Assembly: GCA_963837755.1 (NCBI GenBank)
Contig: CAWIOP010000001.1
Location: 930,001 to 994,000, forward strand
Reading direction: 5' to 3'
From: JADGHX01 sp963837755
Lineage (GTDB): Bacteria; Pseudomonadota; Gammaproteobacteria; Steroidobacterales; Steroidobacteraceae
Length of the DNA: 64,000 nt
The translations under genes were made by a program, and so were the position numbers. Of this stretch, positions 26,141-37,646 are shown in pieces. The notes beneath the pieces are model-generated. The model made no database searches and had not been told where the DNA came from. It saw only the letters and a program-made list of their open reading frames with translations. Position 1 is the first letter of the stretch. Each line of letters starts with the position of its first letter.

Positions 26141-27055
26141 CTACTGCGCGGCCCCGATGATGGGGACGTAGTGGTCGACCAGCAGCGCCGCGAACAGCCA
26201 CATCAGGTAGGTCACGGAGAACTTGAACACCCGCATCGGCAGCTCTTCACGCGCCGTCACCTTCAGCGCGAACGCGTAGTACAGGAACACCGAATTGAGC
26301 ACGAGCGCGGCGGCCAGATAGATGAGCCCGCTCATGCGCGTGAGATACGGCAGCAGCGTCACAATGAACAGCAGCACCGTGTAGAGCAGCACGTGTAACC
26401 GCGTGTATTCCACGCCATGCGTCACAGGCAACATCGGAATGCCGGCCTTGGCGTAGTCGTCCCGCCGCGCAATCGCCAGTGCCCAGAAGTGTGGCGGCGT
26501 CCACACGAAGATGATGAGGAACAGCAGCAGCGCGTGCGGATCAACGCTGTTCGTCACCGCCGTCCAGCCGAGCACGGGCGGTGCCGCGCCGGCCGCGCCG
26601 CCGATCACGATGTTCTGCGAAGTGGCCCGCTTCAGCCACACGGTGTAGACGACCGCGTAGCCGATGAGCGATGCGAAGGTGAGCACCGCCGTCAGCAAGT
26701 TCACGAAGAACGAGAGGATGGCCATGCTCGTCACGCCCAGCACGGCCGCAAAGATGAGCGCCTGACGCTCCTTCATGGCGCCGGTGGGGAACGGCCGGCC
26801 GCGCGTGCGCGCCATCTGCTCGTCGATGCGGCGGTCGAGCACGTGGTTGATGGTGGCGGCGCACGCCGAAGCGAGCGCAATGCCGAGGTTGCCCAGGATC
26901 AGCGCATCCAGCGGCGGCCAGCCGGGGCTCGCGAGCAGCGTGCCCACGATGGCCGTAAACGTGATGAGCGCCACCACCTTCGGCTTCGTCAGCTCGAAGT
27001 AGTGGCGCCAGGTGGTTACCGCCACCGGGGCGGCTATGTTTGTCTCGGTTGCCAA
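26141..27055 (-). CDS. cyoE: Protohaem IX farnesyltransferase (haem O synthase)
   Basis: This membrane prenyltransferase (304 residues) converts haem B to haem O for the terminal oxidase. It carries the two prenyl-diphosphate/Mg motifs of the UbiA superfamily, NHVLDRRIDEQMARTRGRP and the YAKAGIPMLPVTHG region with WALAIARRDDYAKAG. Nine hydrophobic helices run from YFELTKPKVVALITF to LMWLFAALLVDHYVP. It belongs to the aa3-oxidase assembly set (ctaA, surf1, cox11 at 29-33 kb) but is separated from it by a hybrid kinase gene on the same strand. Confidence 0.95.
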   Translation of the reverse strand: MATETNIAAPVAVTTWRHYFELTKPKVVALITFTAIVGTLLASPGWPPLDALILGNLGIALASACAATINHVLDRRIDEQMARTRGRPFPTGAMKERQALIFAAVLGVTSMAILSFFVNLLTAVLTFASLIGYAVVYTVWLKRATSQNIVIGGAAGAAPPVLGWTAVTNSVDPHALLLFLIIFVWTPPHFWALAIARRDDYAKAGIPMLPVTHGVEYTRLHVLLYTVLLFIVTLLPYLTRMSGLIYLAAALVLNSVFLYYAFALKVTAREELPMRVFKFSVTYLMWLFAALLVDHYVPIIGAAQ

Positions 27056-27067
27056 GCGGGCGGGATT

Positions 27068-29023
<1,956 letters not shown>

Positions 29024-29193
29024 GCGGGCGCTCTACAACGTCATCGGCGAAAGTGTCTGGCGCGCGGTCGGGAAGGACGGCATACGAAGGGTCTCCCCGG
29101 CGGTGATCGGGCTCTGTTTCGGCCGTTTCTCGGCAAGTCGGCAGGGTAACAGAAACCTTGCCCGGCCCTGTGTCCGGGCCCCGGCGCAGGCGC

Positions 29194-30253
29194 CTATGTG
29201 TGGCGCAGCGAGCGATACAGCGCGACCGACGCCAGCAGTAGCAATGCCGCCCCGGCGTTATGCGCGGTGGCGAGCGCTAGCGGGAAACCCTTCGAGCACC
29301 ATGGACGCGCCGATGAATATCTGCAGAGCCAGGGCGCCCAGCACTGCGAAAGCCGCCACCGCGCGTCGTCGACTTCACCTTCCGCCGTAGCGTGGCGACG
29401 GCGGCGAAGATCAGCGTGAGCGTGGCCGCGATGGCCCCCAGCCGATGCGTGAAATGGATGGCGACGCGCGCCGGATGCTGAAGCACGCCGCCCTCGTAGT
29501 TCACGCCGAGCCCGCGCCAGAGCACGAAGGCGTCCTTGTAGTCCGTCTCCGGCCACCAGCTGTTCTGGCACTTCGGGAAATCGGGGCAGGCGACGGCGGC
29601 GTAGTTGCTGCTGGTCCAGCCGCCAAGCGCGATCTGCACACCGAGCGCGATGAGCGCCGACGAGCATCACTCGATGAGGCGGGCCGGTGCGGTCCGGATA
29701 CGCGCCGACGTTCGATGCCGAGGCGCCGGCAAATCGCACGCCCCCGCGCGACGCCGTGCGCAGCGAAAGGACAGCCACCACAGCAGGCTCAGCGTGGTGA
29801 GCCCGAAGAGCAGGTGCAGCGTAACGATGAGCGGCTTCAGCTGCCACGTGACCGTGAGCATGCCGAGTATGCCCTGGACCACCACGTGATGAGCAGCCCG
29901 ACGGCGAGCGGCACGCTCACCGCGCGCTGCCTGCGCGTGCGAAACGCGAGCGCAGTGATGATGACGATGATGAGGCCGAGCGTGGACGCCGCGTAGCGGT
30001 GAATCATCTCGCGCCACGCCTTGCCCACATGCAGCGGCTGTTCGGATAAGCCGCCTGCGCGGCTGCGTTCTGCGCGGCGCCGGTTGGCGTGAGGTTGCCG
30101 TAGCAGCCCGGCCAGTCCGGGCAACCCAGTCCCGCGGCGGTGAGCCGCACATACGCGCCGAGCACGACGACCATGAAGCACAGCAGCACGCCGGCGAGCG
30201 CCAGGCGCCGCACCCACGCGGCCGTCGAAGAGCATGGTGCCGAACGATGTCAT
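29194..30253 (-). CDS. ctaA: Haem A synthase (COX15/CtaA)
   Basis: This membrane monooxygenase turns haem O into haem A. Pieces in three frames give LALAGVLLCFMVVVLGAYVR, LGCPDWPGCYGNLTP, WREMIHRYAASTLGLIIVII (haem-ligand His), PLIVTLHLLFGLTTLSLLWW, ALGGWTSSNYAAVACPDFPK, IHFTHRLGAIAATLTLIFA and FPLALATAHNAGAALLLLAS, the two four-helix halves of CtaA. At least six frame breaks occur, in a dense error patch. The ATG at 30253 begins MTSFGTMLFDG just before the first helix. It is the last gene of the oxidase-assembly run surf1 - SCO-like - ctaA. Confidence 0.88.
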
Positions 30254-30267
30254 GATGTGCGGGGCTG

Positions 30268-30888
30268 TCAGCCGATGTGCGACAGCCTCAGCAGCTTCTT
30301 CAGATCGTCGAGCAGCCCTGGGGGTGTCGCGCGCGTCGTAGCGCATGACGAGGTTGCCGAGCGGGTCGACGATGAACAGCGACGTGCGCGCGCTGCTGTC
30401 GCCGGGAACTGCTGCAGCAGAGGTCGGCCGCTTCGGGGCCGGCGCGCGTCCAGCGACACGAGGCCAGGGTGCTCGCGCGCCAGGAATTCGCGATGTGCAG
30501 CAGTGCGACGGTGGCGAGGAACACGCGCGACACGCGCGTCATCTCGTTGTTGAGCGACAGGCGCGTCTGCCGCATGAAATAGAGCGACGCGACGGCAGGC
30601 GGCGTCGCAGGCGCCGTCGCCCACATAGACCAGCGACCACTTGCTCGCGGAGCACGTTGGCGCGGCGCGAGCTCGGCCTTTCGCATCGCGCAGGTCGACC
30701 GCCGGCAACGGCCGCGCGCGGCTGGATACAGCTCGCCGTGAGTCGGCGCTCGCCGGCGGGGCGCCAGCGTGCTGCCGTAGTACATGTAGAAGGAGGCGAG
30801 CAGAGCGGCAGCAGGAACAACGGCCGCCAGCAGCCCGAGGGTGCGCAGGTTACGCTCGCGAAGGTCGGCGTCGACGGCGGTCGCTCAT
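30268..30888 (-). CDS. Membrane-anchored thioredoxin-fold/SCO-like protein of the oxidase assembly cluster
   Basis: An N-terminal membrane helix (LGLLAAVVPAAALLASFYMYYG) is followed by a soluble domain. It reads WSLVYVGDGACDAACRR, LYFMRQTRLSLNNEMTRVSRVFLAT, GLLDDLKKLLRLSHIG and a strand with the meaning 'LFIVDPLGNLVMRYD' when frames are joined. The CDAAC pair resembles the copper-binding CxxxC of SCO proteins, and the strand order fits a thioredoxin-like fold. A gene of this kind regularly sits between surf1 and ctaA in gammaproteobacteria. About six frame breaks. The ATG at 30888 overlaps the surf1 stop as ATGA. Confidence 0.65.
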
Positions 30889-31655
30889 GCAGGCTTCCGG
30901 CGCGTTCCCAGCATCATGACCGTCCACACGATGAGCGCGAGCGCCGCGAACGCGTCCACCACTGGATCGCCGTAGGAGAAGTGCCGCGGCGGTGAAGGCC
31001 CGGCGGCTGCCAGTCGCGCACGTAGCCGTACGGCTCGCCTGCGCATCGAGCAGCAGGATACGCGGCTCGAGCGGACGCGCCGAGAGCGCACCGAGCTCCG
31101 TCGCGTGGGGAAACGCCGTCACCTTCGGCCACGCGTGCCCGTGTCGGGCGCGCGCGCGGCCGCAGCGCAAGGCCCTGGACTCGGCAGGTTGTCCACGCGG
31201 CCGGTTAGCTTCAGCAGGCGTGTCGCTCGCGAAGCGACACATCCGGCAGCTGCTCGCGCGAACCGCTGAACGGCACCCAGCCGCGATCCACGAGAAGCGT
31301 GCGTGGCGCCGGCATCGGTCGAGCGGTTCGATCAGCGGCGTGAGCACTTCGTAGCCCGGACGCCCGCTGTTCATGAGCGGTTGTCGAGCAGGAACTGGTG
31401 TGCCGGGTCCAGCTTTCCTTCGACGCGGATTCGCTGGAACCGCGGCACCTCTTGCATCGAGCGCGCGCCGAGTGGCTCTGCCACGCCGCTGCCGCGCGCG
31501 AACTGTTCAGCCTGCCGCTCGCGCAGATTGCCCTTCGACCATTGCCAGTGACCCAGGCTCAGGAACGCGGCTGCCGCAACCAGCGTGAGTAACGTCATGA
31601 GCCACGACGCTTCGAGCGTGCGGGAGCCGAGCGGGATTCGAATGCTTGCACCCAT
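30885..31655 (-). CDS. SURF1 family cytochrome oxidase assembly protein
   Basis: This SURF1-like inner-membrane protein helps insert haem A into subunit I. The N-terminus has LMTLLTLVAAAAFLSLGHWQ (first helix) and RFQRIRVEGKLDPAHQFLLDNRS. After frame changes one reads NSGRPGYEVLTPLIEPLD, the SURF1 signature. At the end come HFSYGIQWW (in the usual family form HFxYAxQWW) and a second helix FAALALIVWTVMMLGTRRK. Seven or more frame breaks between 30950 and 31380. It is upstream of the SCO-like gene with a four-base overlap. Confidence 0.85.
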
Positions 31656-31734
31656 GGCAGGAGCGGGATTTGCTCAACCCGAGCCGATACACTCGTCACA
31701 ACCCTGCCGCCGCCGAGCCCATTCGGAGCCCCGC

Positions 31735-31974
31735 ATGCAACCCCTCTTCAGGATTCTGGTGATCGCCGTCTTCATCGGCATTCTCGCGAGCCTCGGGTCC
31801 GCGCTGTATCAGCTCACTCGCAGCGGCGGGGACTCGAGGAAGTTGCTCCGCGCGCTTGCGATTCGTGTGGGGTTGTCGGTTGCCCTGTTCCTGCTGCTGA
31901 TGGTCGCGTGGTATGCAGGAATCATCGCGCCTCACGGGCTCGCCAGTGCAGGCGAGCCCGTGAGGTCCAGGTAG
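31735..31974 (+). CDS. DUF2909 twin-transmembrane protein
   Basis: This 79-residue protein has two hydrophobic helices (FRILVIAVFIGILASLGSAL and VGLSVALFLLLMVAWYAGII) separated by a short polar hairpin with TRSGGDSRKLLRAL. That is the pattern of the DUF2909 family found beside cytochrome oxidase genes, usually on the opposite strand, as here. Role unknown, though an oxidase assembly or stability role is plausible from location. Its last 12 or so codons are inside a perfect 15-bp hairpin that probably also ends transcription, so its C-terminus overlaps a terminator. Confidence 0.8.
   Translation: MQPLFRILVIAVFIGILASLGSALYQLTRSGGDSRKLLRALAIRVGLSVALFLLLMVAWYAGIIAPHGLASAGEPVRSR
31931..31968. terminator. 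Hairpin terminator inside the 3' end of the DUF2909 gene
   Basis: CCTCACGGGCTCGCC and GGCGAGCCCGTGAGG form a perfect 15-bp stem around AGTGCA, located between the convergent DUF2909 and coxC genes. There is no long T-tract on either side. Its placement suggests it serves both transcripts. Confidence 0.6.
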
Positions 31975-32010
31975 CGTCACAGGAAACACGCTCGTCCTGT
32001 GCCGCCAACC

Positions 32011-32899
32011 TCAAATCCAGTAGACGAAGATGAAGAGGCCGAGCCACACCACGTCGACGAAGTGCCAGTACCAGGCCACCGCCTCGAACGCGAAGTGACG
32101 CTGCGGGGTGAAGTGCCCCTTCATCACGCGCAGCCAGATGATCAGTCAGCATGATGGCGCCGATGGTCACGTGCAGGCCGTGGAAGCCCGTGAGCATGAA
32201 GAACGTCGAGCCGTAGATGCCGGTGGAGAGCTTCAGGCCCAGCTCGCCGTAGGCTTCCGCGTATTCGTGCGCCTGCAGGTAGACGAACAGGAAGCCCAGC
32301 AGGAACGTGGCCGCCAGGAATACCTTGAGCATGCCGCGATGGCCTTCACGCAGCGCGTGATGGGCGATGGTCACCGTGACGCTGCTGGTGAGCAGGATGG
32401 CGGTGTTGATCGCCGGCAGGCCGAACGCCGGAATCACTTCGAACGAGGAGTCCGCGCGGCCGCCGACTCGGCCCGGGCCGCTCGTGGGCCACGCGTTCTC
32501 GAAGCCGGGCCACAGGAGGAGGTTGGTGAAGTACTTCACGCCGTGCCCGCCGAGCCAGGGCACCGACAGCGAGCGCGCGTAGAACAGCGCGCCGAAGAAG
32601 GCCGCGAAGAACATGACCTCGGAGAAGATGAACCACATCATGCCCATGCGGAACGACTTGTCGACGCCGAGGCTGTACATGCCCTTCTGGTTCTCGCCGA
32701 TGACGGTGCCGAACCAGCCGAAGAACATGAACAACATGAGCGCGGCGCCCGGCAGGAACACCCAGCCGCCGGCCCACTCGTTCATGAACGAGATGGCGCC
32801 GAGCATGAGGGTGAACAGAGCAAAGGAGCCGACGATCGGCCAAGGGCTCTGGTGCGGAACGTAGTACTTGTCGGTGTCGATTGCGTGCGTGTTGGCCAT
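32011..32899 (-). CDS. coxC: Cytochrome c oxidase subunit III
   Basis: This is the third core subunit of the aa3-type terminal oxidase. It starts MANTHAIDTDKYYVPHQSPW and contains seven helices: WPIVGSFALFTLMLGAISFM, FFGWFGTVIGENQKGMYS, FRMGMMWFIFSEVMFFAAFF (with the conserved Glu of the E-V-M-F-F-A-A-F-F segment), ILLTSSVTVTIAHHALREG, FLLGFLFVYLQAHEYAEAYG and FFMLTGFHGLHVTIGAIMLT. One frame break near 32135, apparently one extra base, shifts the last helices. Corrected, it ends with FVDVVWLGLFIFVYWI and the TGA at 32011. Part of the coxB-coxA-coxF-cox11-coxC run. Confidence 0.94.
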
Positions 32900-32940
32900 G
32901 GGCTTTCAGGTCCTCGAAGTCATGTCGTCAGGCGTGCCGC

Positions 32941-33501
32941 TCAACGTTGAGCGGCGACGCGCGTCGACTCGTCGTAAAAGGTGTAGGCGAGCGTGAGGCG
33001 ATCCACGTAGGCCGGAATCGCCGGATCGATCACGAAGCGCACGGGTAGCGCCCGCTCTTCGTCCTGCCTGAACGCCTGCGGCGTGAAGCAGAAGCACTCG
33101 GTCTTGTGGAAGTATGGCGCGGCCTTCGTGGGCGCGATGGCCGGCACGGCCTGCGCCACGGTGGCGCGGCCCGTGAGGTTGCGCGCGAAGAAATCCGCCG
33201 TGTAGAGCTGGCCGGGGTGCACCTTCATCGAAGCGAGCACCGGCCTGAACTCCCAGTTGCCGTTGCTCGGCAGCTCGGCGAGGAACTCCACCGTGATCTC
33301 GCGGCTGGCGTCGGGTTTTGTCGCAATGACGGACTTCCGCGCGAGCCTGCGCTCGTTGCCGAAGCCCGTGACATCGCACAGCACGTCGTAGAGGGGCACC
33401 AGCGCGTAGCCGAACGCAAACGCACCCAGCGAGAACCCCAGCAGCTTCAGCAGCAGCTGGCGATTGGCCCGCAGGGTCTCTGGGCTCAGCTTGAGCGCCA
33501 T
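32941..33501 (-). CDS. ctaG: Cytochrome c oxidase assembly protein Cox11 (CtaG)
   Basis: Cox11 is a copper chaperone that delivers CuB to subunit I. Intact 186 residues: one N-terminal membrane helix (LLLKLLGFSLGAFAFGYALVPLYDVLCDVTG) and a periplasmic beta domain ending with FHKTECFCFTPQAF, where the CFCF pair binds copper, followed by LPVRFVIDPAIPAYVDRLTLAYTFYD. The start overlaps the small upstream gene's TGA by one base, indicating coupled translation. Confidence 0.95.
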   Translation of the reverse strand: MALKLSPETLRANRQLLLKLLGFSLGAFAFGYALVPLYDVLCDVTGFGNERRLARKSVIATKPDASREITVEFLAELPSNGNWEFRPVLASMKVHPGQLYTADFFARNLTGRATVAQAVPAIAPTKAAPYFHKTECFCFTPQAFRQDEERALPVRFVIDPAIPAYVDRLTLAYTFYDESTRVAAQR

Positions 33502-33644
33502 CAGTGCGCTCCACGGAAGAGCGTCATCACGATGAAGCCCACGTAGAACGCCCCGGCCACCAGAGCGAGCAGGATGGCGCCGCGCCTTGCACGGCGGCGG
33601 CGCTCCGCAAGCTCATCGAGTGACAGGGCGTTCACGTCGGTCAT
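33501..33644 (-). CDS. Small single-helix oxidase-associated protein (CoxF-like)
   Basis: This 47-residue ORF starts MTDVNALSLDELAERRRRAR and continues with one helix, GAILLALVAGAFYVGFIVMT, ending LFRGAH. It is located between coxA and cox11. Tiny basic-then-hydrophobic proteins in this position are routinely seen in proteobacterial oxidase operons. The stop codon shares a base with the cox11 start (TGATG). Role unproven. Confidence 0.75.
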   Translation of the reverse strand: MTDVNALSLDELAERRRRARRGAILLALVAGAFYVGFIVMTLFRGAH

Positions 33645-33672
33645 CACGGCCTGCGGCCGGGGTTCAACGGAA

Positions 33673-33719
33673 ATTCGCGAAGCGCGAATCCCGTCCGGAT
33701 AACGGCGCGAAGCGCGCCG
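33673..33719. repeat. Pair of GCGAAGCGC hairpins between coxA and the small gene
   Basis: ATTCGCG-AAG-CGCGAAT (33673-33689) and CGGCGCG-AAG-CGCGCCG (33703-33719) are two perfect seven-bp hairpins with the same AAG loop, 13 bases apart. A related pair occurs before bioB (39852-39879). The gap otherwise shows no ORF. Confidence 0.6.
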
Positions 33720-33743
33720 AATGAAGAACGCGTCATTACCGAC

Positions 33744-35367
33744 TCAGTGCTCCGCGCCGCGAGCGATGACCGCGGCGGTGGGCGGGGTTTCCCAGGTGTG
33801 ATACGGCAGCGGCGAGGGCAGCTCCCACTCCAGGCCATGCGCGCCTTCCCAGGCGCGGGCCGGGGCCGGCGCGCCGCTCTTCACGCACTTCCAGATGATG
33901 TACGGGAACAGCAGCTGCGCAAGTCCGAAGCCGAACGCGCCGAGGGACGACACCATGTTCCAGTCCGTGAACTGCGTGGCGTAGTCCGGGATGCGGCGGG
34001 GCATGCCGGCGAGGCCCAGGAAGTGCTGCGGGAAGAACAGCACGTTCACGAAGATGGCCGAGAGCCAGAAGTGCCACTTGGCGAGCTTCACGTCGTACAT
34101 GCTGCCGGTCCACTTCGGCAGCCAGTAGTACACGCCGGCCATGATGGCGAAGATGGCGCCCGGCACGAGCACGTAGTGGAAGTGCGCCACGACGAAGTAG
34201 GTGTCGTGGTACTGGAAGTCGGCCGGCACGATCGCGAGCATCAGGCCCGAGAAGCCGCCGATGGTGAACAGGAACAGGAACGCGAGCGCGAACAGCATGG
34301 GCGGCTCGAACGTCAGCGAGCCCTTCCACATCGTCGCGGTCCAGTTGAACACCTTCACGCCCGTCGGGATCGGCGATGAGCATGGTGGAGAGCATGAAGA
34401 ACAGCTGCCCGGCGAGCGGCATGCCCACCGTGAACATGTGGTGCGCCCACACGATGAAGGACAGGAACGCGATCGAGGCGGACGGCGTACACCATCGCCT
34501 CGTAGCCGAACAGCGGCTTGCGCGAGAACGTCGGGATGATCTCCGAGATCGATGCCGAAGGCCGGCAGGATCAGGATGTACACCTCGGGGTGCCCGAAGA
34601 ACCAGAAGATGTGCTGGAACATCACCGGGTCGCCGCCGCCCGCGGCGGTGAAGAAGCGTGGTGCCGAAGAAGTGGTCGGTGAGCAGCATCGTCACCGCGC
34701 CCGCCAGCACCGGCATCACGGCGATGAGCAGATAGGCGGTGATCAGCCAGCGTCCACACGAACAGCGGCATGCGCAGCAGGGTCATGCCCGGCGCGCGCA
34801 TGTTCATGATCGTGACGACCACGTTGATGGCGCCCGAGGATCGACGAGGCGCCCATCAGGTGGATCGGCGAAGATCGACCATCGGGAAGCGAGTCGCCGC
34901 CCTGCAGCGACAGCGGCGGGTACAGCGTCCAGCCGCCCGCCGGGGCCGCCGCCCGGCACGAACAGCGTGCTGAGCAGCAGCGTGAACGCGAACGGCAGGA
35001 TCCAGAACGAGAAGTTGTTGAGGCGCGGCAGCGCCATGTCGGGCGCCCCGACCTGCATCGGGATCATCCAGTTGGCGAGGCCCGTCCACGCCGGCATGAC
35101 CGCGCCGAAGATCATGAACAGCGCGTGCATGGTGGTCATGGAGTTGAAGAACTGCGGGTCGACGAACTGCAGGCCGGGCTTGAACAGCTCCGCGCGGATG
35201 ATCATCGCCATGGCGCCGCCGACGAAGAACATGATGCAGGCGAACACCAGGTACATCGTGCCGATGTCCTTGTGATTCGTCGCATAGACCCAGCGGCGCC
35301 AGCCGTGCGGCTTGTGTCGTCGTGATCGTCGTGGCGTGAGCGTGCTGACGTGTGCGTCGTGTGCCAT
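33744..35367 (-). CDS. coxA: Cytochrome c oxidase subunit I
   Basis: This catalytic subunit of the aa3 oxidase contains haem a and the haem a3-CuB site. Clean at the start (WVYATNHKDIGTMYLVFACI, FFNSMTTMHALFMIFGAVMP with a haem a His, NWMIPMQVGAPDMALPRLNN) and from 34370 on (VIWAHHMF-like AHHMFTVGM with CuB ligands, WKGSLTFEPPMLFALAFLFL, YFVVAHFHYVLVPGAIFAIM with the haem ligands, GMPRRIPDYATQFTDWN). Between about 34370 and 34960 there are at least eight breaks, most of which are repaired by removing one base. Ends GAEH at 33744. Full length is about 530 residues. Confidence 0.95.
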
Positions 35368-35397
35368 GTCTGTGCTTCTCTGAAACTTATGGTGGGC

Positions 35398-36284
35398 TCA
35401 GAGAGCGGGATCGGCCGGCGGCCGCGGTGGCGGCGGGCTGTCGCGGGTGCGGCGGCCTGCTTCTGCACTTCGGCGCTGCTGCTCGCAGCCACGCGTCGAA
35501 GTCTTCCTTGGAGCGCACGTCGACCACGATCGGCATGAAGCCGTGGTCGCGGCCGCAGAGCTCGGCGCACTGGCCGCGGTACGAGGCCGGGCTTGTCGGC
35601 GTCGACCTTGAACCAGATCTCGTTCACGAAGCCCGGGAATGGCGTCTTTCTTCATGCCGAAGGCCGGCACCCACCAGGCGTGGATGACGTCCGTGCGCGG
35701 TGATGAGCAGGCGCACCTTGGTGCCGGCCGGCACCACCAGCGGGTTGTCGACGTTCAGCAGATAGTGCTCGACGTGCTGGGGTCGATGCCCGAGCCGAGG
35801 TGGCGCGCCGCGTCGCTGTCGCGCTCGAGGTGCGAGAAGAAGCACGACGCCGTTGTCGAGGTAGTCGTACTGCCAGCCCCACTGGTAGCCGGTGACCTTG
35901 ATGGTGAGCTCGGTGTTGCGGGTGTCTTCGAGCTGGATCAGCGTGCTGGCGGCCGGCACCGCCATCGCCACCAGGATGAGCGATCGGGATCGACCGTCCA
36001 GACGATCTCCACCTTGGTGTTGTGCACCAGGGTGGTGTCCGCCACCGCGCCCTGCGACTTGCGGAACTTGACCAGCGAATAGATCATGACGCCGAAGACC
36101 ACGACGCCGATGACCACGCAGACCCAGAAGATCGTCATGTGCAGGCCGTAGATCTCGCGGCTGATGGCGGTGACCCCCTCGGTCATGTTGAGCAGATGCC
36201 AGCCGGATTCGGCGTGCGCCGCGGGCGCGAGCGCCGCCAAAAGGGCGCAACAGCGGCCGTAGAAGCCAGTGCTTTTCTGATCAT
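35398..36284 (-). CDS. coxB: Cytochrome c oxidase subunit II
   Basis: Subunit II binds the CuA centre that receives electrons from cytochrome c. From the ATG at 36284 (AGGAACG just upstream), a signal peptide (MIRKALASTAAVA...LAPAAHA) is followed by two helices, the first near IYGLHMTIFWVCVVIGVVVFG. The periplasmic cupredoxin domain then includes TGYQWGWQYDY and, when frames are joined, RGQCAELCGRDHGFMP, which carries the CuA cysteines, His and Met. The C-terminal tail is Ala/Pro rich. About ten frame breaks. It is the first oxidase gene of the run. Confidence 0.92.
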
Positions 36285-36338
36285 CGTTCCTGTGCCTGCG
36301 GGCGCCGCCATCTGCACGACGCGCTGTCTTCGAAGACA

Positions 36339-36896
36339 TCACGACATCTGGTACCGAGTCGCACCGCTCGCCGTCAGGCGAGCGAGGGCGACTCGTTCAT
36401 GCGCGCCGATCAGGCGCTGCAAGTCGCTGCGCGAGCCGCGCCGCTCCTCCTCCGTCAGAAACTGCCCGACCTCGCATTGCCCGGCCGTGCGACTCGATGA
36501 CGAGGCGGCTGCGGATGCAGGCGCGAATCGGGGCGGCGCAGTTTAACCCGTGCCCAATGCCGCGGGAACACGACGTCGACGTGGATGCGCGCGGTCGCGA
36601 TATCGATGCTCACTTCGGCTTCCGAAACGTGATGGTTTCGCGCTCGTGGCGCCGTTGCAGGCTTCGAGCTGCAGCGCCCAGCCGAGCAGCAGCATTTCCG
36701 GGCCCGCGAACGGCAGCACCGGCCAGAAGCCACGGAGCGGTGACGAAGCCGGCGATGCCGAAGGTGGCGAAGCAGACGCTAGCCGAAGAACAGCGAGCGC
36801 GCCGCGCGTGCTCAGCGAGCAGTGCGGCGCGAGATCGATGTCGATTCGCGGCTGCAAGCACGGGCCGCGACTGATACCAGCGACCTTGCGGCTCAC
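36339..36896 (-). CDS. DUF2244 membrane protein
   Basis: Joined over four or five breaks, this reads IDIDLAPHCSLSTRGALAVL, two hydrophobic segments (FATFGIAGFVTAPWLLAG and WPVLPFAGPEMLLLGWALQL), then RRHERETITFRK, ISEAEVSIDIATARIHVDV and finally FLTEEERRGSRSDLQRLIG. The paired helices followed by an SPxxVxI-type beta segment and a C-terminal EE-RxxLxxxL motif match DUF2244, a family usually next to cytochrome oxidase genes. Precise ends are uncertain. The stop chosen (36339) lies beyond a hairpin (36353-36391) within the tail. Confidence 0.6.
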
Positions 36897-36953
36897 TCAA
36901 GGGCGGCGAGGTTATTCGCGCGAAGCCGCCGGCCTACAGGCGCGAGACCTCTG

Positions 36954-37646
36954 TTATGCGAGTGACACGCGATTCGGGAAAGCTGCTGCCTCGCCGGCAC
37001 CGGCGTGTGCCTGACGGGACGAGCCGAGCGGCGGCGCGCCGACAGCGGCTCTCGAGCGTGGCGATATTCTCGGCGGCGCGATCGCATCCGCGGCTGCACG
37101 TCGTTCGCGATCCAGCCGGCGAACGCGCAGGCCGCGCGGCTCGGATCGCCTGCGCGCGTCAGCAGCGCGTGGTTGAGGCAGCCGAGCCGCAGGCCCACGA
37201 CCAGGATGACGGGCAGAGTCGAGCGCGGCGGCGAGGTCGGCCATGGTTTCGGTCGCGCCGATCGGCGCGAGCCAGCCGCCGGCGCCCTCGACGACGACGA
37301 CATCCGACAGCGCCGCGAGCTGGTCGAAGGCCGCTGCGATCGCGCGCGATGTCCGATGCTGATGCCGGCTCGTTGCTGCCGCGAGATGCGGCGACGCCGG
37401 CAGCGGCAGGCAATACGGATTGACGTTTCGTAGCGGGCCCGCACATTCGCTCGCGGCCAACAACTCGAGCGCGTCGGCGTTGCGCGGCCCGTCGGGCGTG
37501 CTGTCGGCGCCGGCCGCCACCGGCTTCATCACGGCGACCCGATGCCCGGCGTCCACGAGCGCGCGCGCCAGCGCCGCGGCGACAACCGTCTTGCCGACCC
37601 GGTGTCGGTGCCGGTGATGAAGACGCCGCGCGTGCGCAGCAGTCAC
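36954..37646 (-). CDS. bioD: Dethiobiotin synthetase
   Basis: BioD closes the ureido ring of dethiobiotin using ATP and CO2. After a break the start reads GVFITGTDTGVGKTVVAAAL (P-loop), followed by ALVDAGHRVAVMKPVAAGAD, NPYCLPLPASPHLAAA and VVVVEGAGGWLAPI, which are the diagnostic BioD motifs. The later part (ILVVGLRLGCLNHALLT, AFAGWIANDVQPRM) is in a different frame. The GTG at 37646 is the apparent start. The 3' end is uncertain by tens of bases because of the error density. The last gene of the bioB-F-C-D run. Confidence 0.88.
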   Translation of the reverse strand: MTAAHARRLHHRHRHRVGKTVVAAALARALVDAGHRVAVMKPVAAGADSTPDGPRNADALELLAASECAGPLRNVNPYCLPLPASPHLAAATSRHQHRTSRAIAAAFDQLAALSDVVVVEGAGGWLAPIGATETMADLAAALDSARHPGRGPAARLPQPRAADARRRSEPRGLRVRRLDRERRAAADAIAPPRISPRSRAAVGAPPLGSSRQAHAGAGEAAAFPNRVSLA

